A stretch of DNA of 62,000 nt from Chrysomallon squamiferum (taxonomy: Eukaryota; Mollusca; Gastropoda; Neomphalida; Peltospiridae), in assembly GCA_012295275.1 (NCBI GenBank), contig CM022672.1, positions 21,180,628 through 21,242,627 on the forward strand, in the 5' to 3' direction. Position numbers and translations under genes: made by a program. Positions 48,901 through 61,269 of the stretch are shown one piece after another; within the stretch, counting starts at the first letter, position 1; each line of letters opens with the position of its first letter. Below the pieces are notes generated by a model. It was not told the DNA's origin, ran no database searches, and saw nothing but the letters and a program-made list of their open reading frames with translations.

Positions 48901-49884
48901 CTGATAGGTATTTACTCAAAAAAAATTATTGTAATAAATTAAAATTAGGAATAAAAAGTAAAGAAAAGAAATATTTTATTTTTGATAGTTTAGGTTGACC
49001 TATCCCATGGTAATGTGCGCGCCTGAAGACACGTAAAGGTTTTATTTTTATGTCGGTTAAACTAGAAGACATATTGCATTCATGTTTCAACCGTTATAAA
49101 TCATTTTTATTAACTTTTATCTAACTTAGGTCACAGCAGTCTCTACCATTATTTTTATTGCTACTACCACTGTTACTATTACTATTATTACTACTCAAAA
49201 AAAATGTCCACGTCTAATGCTATGCCTGCTCCTACGTCTACAACATTAGCAAATGCAGCTGCTACTATTACTATCTGCTGTCACTATAATATATACAACG
49301 GTGTGTGTGTGTGACCATTATTCTAACAGAATACAACACTTGATCAGCAACACTACTACAACGACTACTCTCAGTGCAGTCATCACCACCATTACTACTG
49401 CTGCTATTATTGCTACGGCTTCTGCTACTGCTACTACTAATACTGTTAACACTAATATTTGTATTAATACTAGTATTACGTCACCGCCACTACAGCTATT
49501 ACAACTATAACTACAAATACTACCATTACCTCTTCTGCTGCTCTCACTACTACTACCACTGCTACTACTATTGGTACTGATACTACCACTATCACTCTGC
49601 TAGTGTTTGTCTGAGTACCTAACTATTATTAGTACGTGTATAAGGATAAACTGAAATGTCTAAACTTTCAAAATTATATAGATATAATAATAAAGACGAT
49701 AAAACATGATCAGAATACAATTATATATATATATATATATATATACATACATACATACATATATGTATGTATATTCGATATCAAGCTAACCGCAAGATAC
49801 TTAAGAAAAGCCAGTAACACTAATTTAACAAAACAGAAAAATATTTTGTTATTGTTGTTGTCGTCATCATCATCATCATTAATC

Positions 49885-49885
<1 letters not shown>

Positions 49886-49976
<91 letters not shown>
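49886..49976. repeat. (AAT)n(ATT)n palindromic array
   Basis: About 11 AAT units are followed directly by about 19 TTA units, so the array can fold on itself. Confidence 0.95.
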
Positions 49977-50557
49977 ATTCATTACATCAGTAAATTAAAC
50001 CATCAATTACAGAGATTATCATTTTATTGTTTGGCGTGAGAGAAAAAGCGAGAGAAAGAAAAAAAAAAAATCTACCGGACAATAACACAGTTTTCGCATT
50101 ATTAGAAAATAAACTCAATATTCGGAAGAAAAGCATGATGTTGAAGGCTAATTATACACTTAATTACACGTGCAGTGTCACGCAATGATGTTTCAGTTAT
50201 CGTGGGAAAAACATGATCCTTCGATCATCGAATAATACCAGGAACCATTTTCTCACGCAGGGTCACATGGCGGTATCAACTCCTAGTTCTACCTGAAAGG
50301 TATTCTTCTTTGTAAAATCATTAGCTACAGAAGGTCTTGTTTCCGCACATGCCTATTACATGGGATTTAGTGGGTTTAAAAAAAAAGAAAAAGAAAAAAA
50401 AAAAAAGGTTCAGTGCGCTACATTACTTTGTATAGGAATCGATGTTATTTCGGTTTCTGTTAATAAAATTATGTGGTTAGGCCATTTAGTTAATTTGTGT
50501 CTCATTCATTTTCGTTCAAGAATTTTTTTGTCGTTGATATTGGAATTGTTTTATTTG

Positions 50558-50560
<3 letters not shown>

Positions 50561-50617
<57 letters not shown>
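50561..50617. repeat. (TTA)n microsatellite
   Basis: About 18 TTA units. Confidence 0.95.
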
Positions 50618-51169
50618 TTGTGCCATTATAACAACTAGTACTATATTTGATATCATCGGTATTACTGTAGCTACTACAATTATCACAAACAACCACTATT
50701 ACTGTTGTTTTGATTTGTTCTTCTTTTTCTTCTTCTTCTTAATGTTGTTGTTGGTGGTGGTGGTGGTGCTGTTAATGATGTTGTTGCTGATGTCGTCGTT
50801 TCTGTTGTTATTCTAACGATTTATGTCATTATTAGCCAATCAATTCCTTTTTATTATAAATAACTAAATAGCTTTTACATGCATTTTCATAATCAGGAAA
50901 GTATATAGTTCGGATTTTGATAAAACATTCTTGGGACTTTGATTATTTCAGATCAGTTCTTCTTTATTATTTAATGCTTGTATATATAAACAAACCAAAA
51001 TTTTGTGGGTGAAAAAATGTAGTTTAGAAAGAGGATGGAAAAGAAAGAAAGAAAAAAAAAACATCTAAAAACCAGGGTATACAGAAGAATATCTACCATA
51101 GACCAAGTGAATCATGAAACGGGTGAAAAATTAAGAAAGAGAATCGTTTACATTTTCCAAAACTCTTAC

Positions 51170-52060
51170 AGCTTCTAGATGGCTCTGAGATTTGACCAGT
51201 TGACATAGCATTCTTTAAAACCAATACATTTTTCATGCTCACATCAGTGCGGAGGCCGCTTGTTTGAAAACGATGGCGGCACTTTAAAAGCTTTCAGGTC
51301 AATAGCGTTTATCTTCATTGGCCACTTATATGCTGATGATGAAAGCCCTGTGTAATCTTGAAACATTTAGCCCCATTATGGATGTCTGCATTGTGTTACA
51401 GTCTTTTTTCAGCGCCGGTTAATAAGGGCTTATCAAACTGGCCCGTGATTGCTGGAAATGTCTTGGATCACAACTGCTCATTAGTTAAGGGACTGTGGAA
51501 ACCGCGGTGATCGCGTGGTAATTGCTGCCCATTTGCCGCGATTATCTTGTTGATCTGTTATATTTCAATAGCAGAGAATCACGTCAAATCGGCACTAGAT
51601 CATGTTAATGACGAATTCTCCAAATTGGTATTTTTTCTCGACACACACAGACGTAATGAAAGACATTGCGCCATGGCTGTCCCGCAGCGACGCAGGAACT
51701 GCTGTGGTAATTCCGTCAAATTGCAGGTTCGTGAAAAGGCCGCGTAAATCTTGTAAATTTTGCTCTCATGACAAAGAGTGGTTAGATTGAAATGCACGGA
51801 GGATTTCTTTTTTTTTCTTCGCCTTCATATATTCTTTTTTCTTTTTTTAAATATTTTTTATAATTTTTATAATTTTTTTTATTTTCATTGCCTCTTTGAC
51901 TGTCGAGGTTATGAAGTGTGATGGTTCCCAGGGGCAGGCATCATCGCGCGTGGTTCCTTCGCATCGGCCGAGTCTAGCAGGCGATTAACGTAGTTCGTGT
52001 AGCTGCCGAAATCATCGCATTACCTGCTCGAAAAAACAATCTTCTCGGCTGAACGGAAAT
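51170..52060. promoter_or_regulatory. Candidate conserved non-coding regulatory island
   Basis: A non-repetitive, GC-richer block including AACCGCGGTGATCGCGTGG, GTGGTAATTGCTGCC and TTAATGACGAATTC. Three overlapping short frames near 51547-51797 lie on both strands and none carries a domain, consistent with low stop density rather than coding. A poly-T patch (51808-51885) interrupts it. Confidence 0.4.
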
Positions 52061-52065
52061 TAATT

Positions 52066-52354
52066 TGACTTATTAAACGAAGGCTGGTACAATCCCTGGT
52101 CACAGGCTAACTGCGTTGCGAGACAAATTCCAAAAAGCATACAGACAAAATTAATGAGGCTTGATGAAAACTGGGCTTTAGGTGATAAAGAGCATATTGC
52201 ACATAAATAGTCGGGAAAAGATACAGGGAAACGAATCTGACTTATTAAATAACAGATAATTACGAGACAGCTTCCAAAATACACACAGCCAAAAATGAAA
52301 TGTGGCATGACAAATAGCGGGTATTAGATGGAAAAGAGTTTAATTCGTATAAAT
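52066..52354. repeat. Diverged tandem duplication within the regulatory-like island
   Basis: Unit 1 (about 52066-52208) and unit 2 (about 52237-52354) share TGACTTATTAAA, CGAGACA..TTCCAAAA, ACA.ACAGCCAAAA-like and GAG..TA.T.C.TATAAAT blocks in the same order. Spacing falls from 171 to 144 bases because unit 1 carries an extra 27 or so bases. Confidence 0.6.
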
Positions 52355-52581
52355 ATTTTGATATTAAAAAAAAAAAAAAAAAAAAAAAATTAAGTAACAA
52401 GAAAAAAAAGAAACAAACAAACAAATAGCATGTGAAGTGCTTTATTTCCCCTTCTAATTATAGAGATATTTTAGATTTTACAATAACAGTTACCGATCTA
52501 AATAAGAATAACCACAAGACTAGACATTAACATAATGCCTGCATAATGCTTACCTCATTCCTGTCTACCTCAATAGTTTTA

Positions 52582-52647
52582 TATACATACATTCATACAT
52601 ACACACACACACACACACATACATACATACATACATACATACATACA

Positions 52648-52679
<32 letters not shown>

Positions 52680-52714
52680 CATACATACATACGTACGTAC
52701 GTACATGCATACAA

Positions 52715-52759
<45 letters not shown>

Positions 52760-52762
52760 GAC
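52582..52762. repeat. (ACAT)n compound array
   Basis: TACA units with a (CA) run at 52600-52618, ACGTACGT at 52692-52704 and (AT) at the end. Confidence 0.95.
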
Positions 52763-53084
52763 ACACATACAAGTACACACTTGCCCACAAACGTACACAA
52801 ATACACACTGAAACACACTCATGCCACATAAAACAACCTATGATTTAACTCCACGTCAGAAATTTAAAAACAGATTTACCAACTATATAAATCAGTGTTT
52901 TATAACAATAATAATAATTATGATGATGATAGTGATAATGCATACGATAGGAACGAAGGCTATAATGATAACAGTAATAATAATAAAAATAATAACGACG
53001 ACGATGATGAATAAATTAAAACTTCATTAATCTTCTTTTTAATTTAATAACTTTTCAGATGTTAGTATCGCAGAAAACTGTATT

Positions 53085-53101
53085 CAGTGGTTCTTAAATT
53101 T
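53085..53101 (+). mobile_element. Isolated hAT-like terminus
   Basis: CAGTGGTTCTTAAATTT closely resembles the start of many hAT elements (CAGTGGTTCTCAAACTT type). The matching opposite end was not found nearby, so it is either a decayed end or chance. Confidence 0.25.
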
Positions 53102-53544
53102 CAACACAATTAATGGTTACTTCAACGTTTTTCGCTACATAATTTACAAGCACACAAAAAGCAATTTTGCCGATTACATTGATATTATCAGTTCCATAAT
53201 CTTTCCTCTTTTGGGAATGCTGTTCGTCCATGCGTATCCATCTAAGTCTAAATAGTCAAATGAGAATATTTTATTTCAAATGATTGTGATGTAGTGTTAT
53301 CGTTTATTATTGCAAGTACCCCGTTTAATAAATCATTACTATTCATAGAGTAAACAGATACTCACCTTGAAAAGTCATTACTGTATTAATTTGCGGCTTC
53401 AGTGACTAAACCACAAAGGTTTATTAATTTACTGTTCGCAGGGGAGGGTCGTATTTTGCTTCTGGAGGTGGTGCTGTAATGTTCGGTTCTCTTTTTTATA
53501 TTGTTTTGAAATATGTAGTTATGTGGGTTTACGTGCGTGAATGT

Positions 53545-53599
53545 GTATGTGTATGTATATGTATGTATGTATGTATGTATGTATGAATGTATGTATATG

Positions 53600-53631
<32 letters not shown>

Positions 53632-53868
53632 TGTATGTATGTATGTATGTATGTATGTATGTATGTATGTATGTATGTATGTATGTATGTATGTATGTAT
53701 GTATGTATGTATGAATGTATGTATGTATGCATGTATGTATGTATGTATTTATGTATGTATGTATGTATGTATGTATGTATGTATGTATGTATATCTGTAT
53801 GTATGTATGTATGTATGTATGTTTGTCTGTATGGATGTATGTATGTATGCACGTATGTATGTATATGT
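53545..53868. repeat. (ATGT)n array, about 320 bases
   Basis: The longest, purest ATGT array of the window (about 53601-53713 uninterrupted). Confidence 0.95.
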
Positions 53869-53929
53869 GAGTACGTAAGAGGACATAGTAAAAAAGGTTT
53901 ATTCCCGATTCTGGCTTATTACCCATACT

Positions 53930-53977
53930 AATTGGTGTCCCGTCACCTTAATTGATGGCCCATCACCTAAATTGATG
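53930..53977. repeat. 20-base minisatellite, 2.4 copies
   Basis: AATTGGTGTCCCGTCACCTT is followed by a copy with four changes and a partial third. Confidence 0.8.
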
Positions 53978-54350
53978 TACTTTTGTTAAACAGTATTTTA
54001 TCCACAATTTGAAAGCACATTCAGTCACACTTTACACACGAAATGTCCCAGAAAGCACTCCACCGCAAGCTGACATATATCTCTTAACTGATCTCATTAA
54101 CCCCACACGTCTAAATTGGTAGTATTTCCTGTCTCCAGATTTTACTGAGATATAACATTAATTTCATGTCTCCAAACATTAATTTTTTTGCAATCTCTAT
54201 TCCAGCTCACCTCTGCTCTTCACTGCTCATTAAGGTTAATCTCGTTAATCGCCCCCTCTGTTCTTCACATATCTCGTTATCCCCATGCGTCTAAATAGGC
54301 CTTAATTGCTCACGCCAGTTTTCCCATTTCTGGAAGCGGATTAGAACACC
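53930..54350. promoter_or_regulatory. Candidate regulatory island with an internal imperfect repeat
   Basis: After a 20-base minisatellite (53930-53977) comes a non-repetitive stretch in which 54091-54119 and 54271-54299 match in 24 of 29 positions (ATCTC.TTA.CCCCA..CGTC). It has several TTAAT/TAATT cores and no coding frame. Confidence 0.3.
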
Positions 54351-54960
54351 TCACATACAGAGGGACAGACAGACAGACAAATAGACAGACAAATAAACAG
54401 ACAGACAGAGAGACAGAGATGCAGACAAACGGAAATAGATACAGACGTAGTTTTATACACATATTTCATTGTATATTTACATCCGTATGCCGTATCTATG
54501 TTTATTACGAATGCACGTATATTACATGTACTTTAATATCGGGCTACAGTTTTATAAATTAAAATAATCAAAGTCAGTAAAGAAACTAAATCCTTGAGTA
54601 GAGAATATAACATTCATGTAGAAAAGATTATACTTTTACTCTAAGAGGTTCTCAGAAAATATCATAATAAAAACTGACATATCTGCTAAGTGAAGGGGCG
54701 AAAGTCAGACATTTTGTCGATCGCTAGACCCGCCCTTGATTAAATGTAAGAGGAAAATCTTGTACAGTGATTTTATCTCGCCAGAGTAAACTATCAGTTT
54801 CCGAAAGGTGTCTACATAACTCGTGAGGCGGAACGAAAACACAAAGGGATCAATAATGAGTGACACCGGCTGTGATGATGAAATCATTCAGTATTGTACA
54901 TTTAGAAATACAAGATTTGTTAAATTCTGACTGTCCATTTCTGAAGCTTTGGTTTATTAC

Positions 54961-55013
54961 AATGGCTGTGAATCTGAGGTTTCGTTTCTAAGGTTGTGAG
55001 TTCGAGTCTCGGT
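54961..55013 (+). repeat. tRNA-derived SINE fragment
   Basis: The stretch has a GAATCTGAGGTTTCG segment, then AGGTTGTGAGTTCGAGTCTC. AGTTCGAGTCT fits a Pol III B box, and the layout resembles the tRNA-related head of cephalopod SINEs. The A box and tRNA fold are not intact, so it is not a tRNA gene. Confidence 0.4.
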
Positions 55014-57174
55014 AATAATTAAAAAATATGTCGTGTTCTAAAAAATATGTTGTGATGTTCTGTCATTAACTCTCCCTCTCTCTCTCTCTGTATGTCTCAG
55101 TCTCTCAACTGAGAACGCATACACATATACGTATTTCTTACACTTAACTTCGTCGTTCACAGGAGTGCAAAATATCACAAAGCGTTGGGAATAGTATCTA
55201 AATGTACACGATGGCTAGACACTCCTGCTATGAGATGTTTAGGTTATATGTTCCTGCTGTGATAATAATATTAGATTTTAGAATCACTTGTGTTGCCTCT
55301 TGTTTCCATAACACTTCCCGTATAATTATTGCACAGGAAGGTACATATAAATGAACACTTTCTGCTAATCGAAAAAGAGTGGCCTATTTCTCGTCGGTAG
55401 TGAGTTTTTTCAATCTTTATTTATTTATTTTTAATAACGATATATGTGATGCTGTGTTACATATGGTGCCTTTTATTTACATGCACTTACAAATTGCATA
55501 TGTGTACTTATCTATAAGTACGTTTTACGTTGACACACCTAATTTTATTTATCGTACACATATAGAGCAAACCTCCTTATTATTATTTCTTTTTATCTTT
55601 TCTTTTGTTATTCTGCAGAAATTTCGCATCCACATTCTTAGCACGAAACACTCATCTTCACAGAATTAAAACTTTAAATTGACTTCCACGTGGCCTTTCT
55701 TTATCTACAACAAAAGACTTTTCAGACAAGAACATTGCATCTCTCTTCACTGATACAACGAGCAAAACAAAAGGGAAAAGAAGCATCCACTTTATTAGAT
55801 GGTCGCGTTTCAAAGAATTAACCGAAGACCCTCTTTCTGATTAGCTCGTCATTAGAAACAAAATCAAAGTTAAAAGTCTGTTAATTTTCACTCTCAGCAG
55901 TCACAAGATTAGAGCGAAGAGAAGTTAAAAGATCAACGTAAACAGATTGTTTTACGATTTAAATTAGTCGTAAGTTATTATAAATGTCCACTCTGTTTGA
56001 TAACGTCAAAATTATTCAGGAGTGGATCCAATATGCTGGAAAAAAAAGAGGGACAGCCATCCGTGTGTGATAGATGAAGATTCTCTGTTTAAAAAGATAT
56101 CGACTGAGAAAAAATAGTAATAAAGCAATAAAATAAGGGAAGTATAAGCCATGTACCTCTTTAGTCAAAATCCCGAACCTCTTCACTGAAATTTCTTTGA
56201 TTTCTGTACAATAGTTTTACTTCTGTATCCGAATATGAAAGGTCATTGTTAAAGTAATCTTTTAAATTAGTCGTAAGTGATAATAAAATGACGAATCTTA
56301 AGATAATACGACCATTATTAGAAACATTAAAGTGCTGTAAACGAGTTTTATCAAGAAAATCTTTTGAATTGTGATAACTGAGTTGAGTAGGAATTTATTA
56401 TTTGAAGTTGACTGAGGTGGGGGCCGAGGAACAGCTAAATCACACGAATAATGAAAATCATGAAATATAATTTTTTTCATTTTGCTCATAAAATAAGCCT
56501 TTGATAAATAAAATAAAGACGAAAATAATTAATAAAATAGAAATCAAATCCAATGAATGAATATAATGTATATACATACATACATACATACATACATATG
56601 CATACACACACATACATAATTATAAACGTAATTTAAATATATAATTGCAAAAGTGATCGTTAAAGTTCTAAAAGATACAAATATATAGATTATATAGAAA
56701 TTATGTCTGTATTCACAAACAAGTGTAATATTCTGATCATGTGTTGATTAAAATCATTCTCTACAAATACATATGCACATACATGCGCACGCATTTCCTC
56801 TTATTTATTACAGTCAGTAATCGATAAGGCAGTATAAATGCAACAAAGAATATCGTTGAAAAATGTATCATTTTGTACTAAACATTCAGTACATGAGCCA
56901 TGCTCAAAACGGTGCAATGTTAAAAGTTAGAAATAGTATCGAGCATCTTCCTAGACATATCATTTTTGAAACATTAAAATTTCCTCTTCTTCTTAGTATT
57001 ATTATTTATTAATTTATTTTTTCTGTTTCTTTGTTCCTTTGTTTCTTTCTTTCTTTATTTATTTACTTTTTTTTTTTAAATTTTATTTATATTTATTTAT
57101 TTTTTACTTTTTATTTATTTTTTATTATTATTATTTTTTTTTTTTTTCGTTTGTGTTATTCTGTTTTCAAAATC

Positions 57175-57390
57175 AGACATATTCAAGGCGACTCGGTTGC
57201 ACTCGTTAGTTTCCGTGATGTCACAACATGCCGGAAGAATTACCATCGATTTAGACAAATTGCTCATGACACACTGGACATTTCAGCGTAAACGAACACC
57301 GGCGGAAATCAACGAGCAATCAATATCGCGTATACAGAGTGGGTCCCCAGGGCGTTCTCATGTTTCCCTGTCATTACACGAAAATAGTTG
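57175..57390. promoter_or_regulatory. GC-richer non-repetitive island
   Basis: It is bounded by poly-T/TTTA sequence on both sides and contains GTGATGTCACAAC (CRE-like) and CACCGGCGGAAATC. Two overlapping plus-strand frames run through it, but both begin in low-complexity DNA and show no domain. It could be a regulatory element or a TE remnant. Confidence 0.25.
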
Positions 57391-57585
57391 AAAATACGGT
57401 ATTTTGATCACATGAATATGGAACACAATTATTTAGACATTTTGCGTAAAAACACGGTTCAATGGATTATTTAATGTTTTATCACGAAAGGTTTTTTTTT
57501 TTTTGTTTTTTTTTTTCGGGTTTTGTAGTTGTTGTTTGGATTTGGATTTTTTTGTGTGTTTTTTTTTGTGGGAGGAGTAGTAATA

Positions 57586-57646
<61 letters not shown>

Positions 57647-57683
57647 TTAGTTTTAATTTTAATTTTAATTTTAATTTTAATGT

Positions 57684-57714
<31 letters not shown>

Positions 57715-57720
57715 TACATT
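57586..57720. repeat. (TTA)n, (AATTTT)n and (TTTA)n arrays
   Basis: TTA units (57586-57647), then TTTTAA hexamers, then TTTA tetramers. Confidence 0.95.
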
Positions 57721-58821
57721 TATTATTTTTTTTTTGTTGTTGTTGTTGCTGTTATTGTCGTTGTTCTTTGAGTTTTTAAAATTATTATTCGACTAGACAC
57801 TGTATAGTGATATTTCTTTACTCATAAAACCAGTCTGTAAGGTTTATGTAGTTGCTCAAACCTATTAATATAACGAGATGAATTTATTTCAACAAACGTT
57901 ATGTTTAACTATGAATATGTTTGAATTAATTTCTGTTCATTTCTCACAGGTTTCAACGTGTATAACTGTTGCATATATGTCTCTGTATGTATGTATGCAT
58001 GTGTGTATGTGTGTGTGTCTATATATATATATATATATACCGACATATACACACATACACACACATACATAGATAAATACGATTGCCCCTCTGGCGTTAT
58101 AATTGAAAAATACTTAAAAGATTCAGTACTGTATTAACTCTCAAACAGTGATGATGTGATATCATGTTACACTCTAACCATGTTTAACACCTAATAACAT
58201 TTCATTCATTCACTGATTTATTTCTGTAAACACCTAAAATATTATAAATGATTGTGATGGTGATAACGATAATTATGATAATTAAGTACAACAACAACAT
58301 CAACTACAACTTAATAATTATGCATTGATATATTGATTCATAAAAGCAAACAGACAAACTAAAAAAGCGAATTACCAATTAAAAACATAAAAATAAAATA
58401 TAATATTTCTGTCCCTAATCCATCTCTTTTTTTTTTAAATTTTACTTTAATCAAATGTCAGCTATTCAGTTATGATTTGTTGCAGTTCTATGATTTATGT
58501 GTTGTTTTTTTTTCAATCAATACACAAATATTGTTTTCATTAATTTATTAACGGCGCGAATGCAATCGATAAGTGTAACAGTTTCACAGAAAACACAACA
58601 TTTTATTAAAAACGCATTTCATGTAATATGTTTTAATGTGTGTGCTCTACTGCAATGATATCTCCAGCAAAACCATTGTCGTTCTGTCGATAACCGTAAA
58701 AAGCTGTTAGTTTATGGATTCTGACATTTACACTGTTATTATAGTCATCTAAACAGACAAGGGTCCGTCCATCCATCCATCCATTGTGTTTAATGAATCT
58801 AAAACAGGGAGGGCGATTACT

Positions 58822-58887
58822 ATATCATAACTATATTTAAGTCTACACACACACATATCATAACTATATTTAAGTCTACACACACAC
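58822..58887. repeat. Perfect 33-base tandem duplication
   Basis: ATATCATAACTATATTTAAG plus GTCTACACACACAC-type sequence occurs twice with identical bases at 58822-58854 and 58855-58887. Confidence 0.9.
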
Positions 58888-58994
58888 ATACAGACACACA
58901 CTAAAATACACAGATACACACACGCATACATATATAAACAGAGCTGTATACATTTATGCACATATCCATACATATATATGTATTTGTTTACACA

Positions 58995-58995
<1 letters not shown>

Positions 58996-59030
<35 letters not shown>
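58996..59030. repeat. (CA)n microsatellite
   Basis: About 17 CA units. Confidence 0.95.
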
Positions 59031-59031
<1 letters not shown>

Positions 59032-59843
59032 TTATACATATATATCAACATAATAATACATTAAAAAAAAAACGTTGTTGCTAACCTAAAAATCTACAGC
59101 CAGCTGATGGCACAGGCAGATTTTCTATCTGTTGGATCATTACTCATATTTAATGTTACCGAAGACTAAAAATCCATTCAGTATAGTATTAAGCAAAACG
59201 GTTCTACGTTTACCTACTACATACATATATAAAATAACAGACTGAATTCACCATGTTATGAAAATAGTTATCTTACGAAGACTGCGAAAATATAGAAATT
59301 CCTCGATGAGAGAAAAATGAAACCAATATTGCATATCTTCAAGTACTGTGACAATATTTTATTTGTAACCTCAACACTTCAAAAGCGAACTAAATTTGCC
59401 AACATTAACGCCACATTTGAAACTATTTAGCGCCATTCAAACCAATCTAACACTGGAAATCCCTAACACGAAGCCACGGACTTCAAACGACTTGATGAAA
59501 CATCGCGTGAAGCAAATAAACACTGAGGTATTTAATGAAATCAAAGAACATCTTTAGTTGGGCGTTTATCTTATGTCCACAACATTAGACTCACGTAGGC
59601 TCGGAAAATTATATTAATTACAGTGGAGCACTTTACCGCTCTTTTGCATTGTTTTGTAAGAAAACAAAGTCTCTTTACAGCGCCAATCCTGCTCGTATTT
59701 ACCGTACGTGATGAGAGTGGTCTAGTTCTTCCTCTTCAATACGCCGAGCGTACAACTTCCGTAGCTGGAGTACGATAGGGCAAATATCATTATGTTATAA
59801 AAACCTTCTAATAAGCTATAATATTGAAGGAATAGGAGACTAA

Positions 59844-60344
<501 letters not shown>

Positions 60345-60345
60345 T

Positions 60346-60347
<2 letters not shown>

Positions 60348-60385
<38 letters not shown>
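60348..60385. repeat. (TG)n microsatellite
   Basis: About 18 TG units immediately outside the candidate MITE. Confidence 0.95.
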
Positions 60386-60388
<3 letters not shown>

Positions 60389-60784
60389 TATACACATTAA
60401 AACTGCTAATATACTGACATATGTATTACTGATACTGTTAATTATTTGTATCCCACTTACTGAATGGATGGATGCGATGACAAATATCTTTCATTTCTAT
60501 TTCAAAAATATTGGTAGTTGTAGAAAAGGTATACTTTCAAGTCAAAAACAGATTGTATTAGACATTATTATTCTTGGAATGGGCATTATCGTTTTATTTC
60601 CATGAACACGCTAAGTCAGTGAATCCTGTAAATATCTGAGTATATCTGCCACAGCTATCTGTATATGGGTGGCAGGATTAACTGTCTTCAAGGTAAAGCT
60701 CTGTAACTTTGTATCCATAACTACGGGAGATGCTGTTTTATCTAAAGACCTGTGGATATAAAATATCTATTACTTTCTCAAACC

Positions 60785-60786
<2 letters not shown>

Positions 60787-60841
<55 letters not shown>

Positions 60842-60870
60842 TGACAATAATAATAATAATAATGATAAAA
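60787..60870. repeat. (AAT)n microsatellite
   Basis: About 17 AAT units then GATGAC and five more. Confidence 0.95.
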
Positions 60871-60982
60871 TAAGAAGAATAATAAAATAAGGACAATAAT
60901 ATAAACAAATTTAACATTTTTACTGATATAAGAAGTATTCTTTTTTTTTAATCGTGTACTCTCTCTGTTTACCTGTCATCTA

Positions 60983-60983
<1 letters not shown>

Positions 60984-61027
<44 letters not shown>
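60984..61027. repeat. (AT)n microsatellite
   Basis: About 21 AT units. Confidence 0.95.
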
Positions 61028-61030
<3 letters not shown>

Positions 61031-61269
61031 CATCTACCAGTCTACATCTGCATATATTTATATGTCTGTCTGTCTCTCTGTTTATCTCTATATCGCATAC
61101 AATAAGATATCGTTTTGATGAACTTTCGGGAGCTTATTCAGTTCAAAAAAAAAAAAAATGAATATCGGTTTTTCATAATACATAATGAGAACTTAGAGAC
61201 AAACATGCAGTTAGACAGAGAGATAGACAGATAGACAAACACACGTATAAAGAAGTCAAGTTCACTAGA

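Noticed and set aside
51547-51797. Three overlapping 60-66 aa frames on both strands
   Set aside because: Overlap in several frames reflects low stop density of a GC-richer island; none resembles a protein family.
54994-55013. Possible tRNA gene
   Set aside because: Only a B-box-like stretch is present; no A box or cloverleaf can be drawn, so it is kept as a SINE trace.
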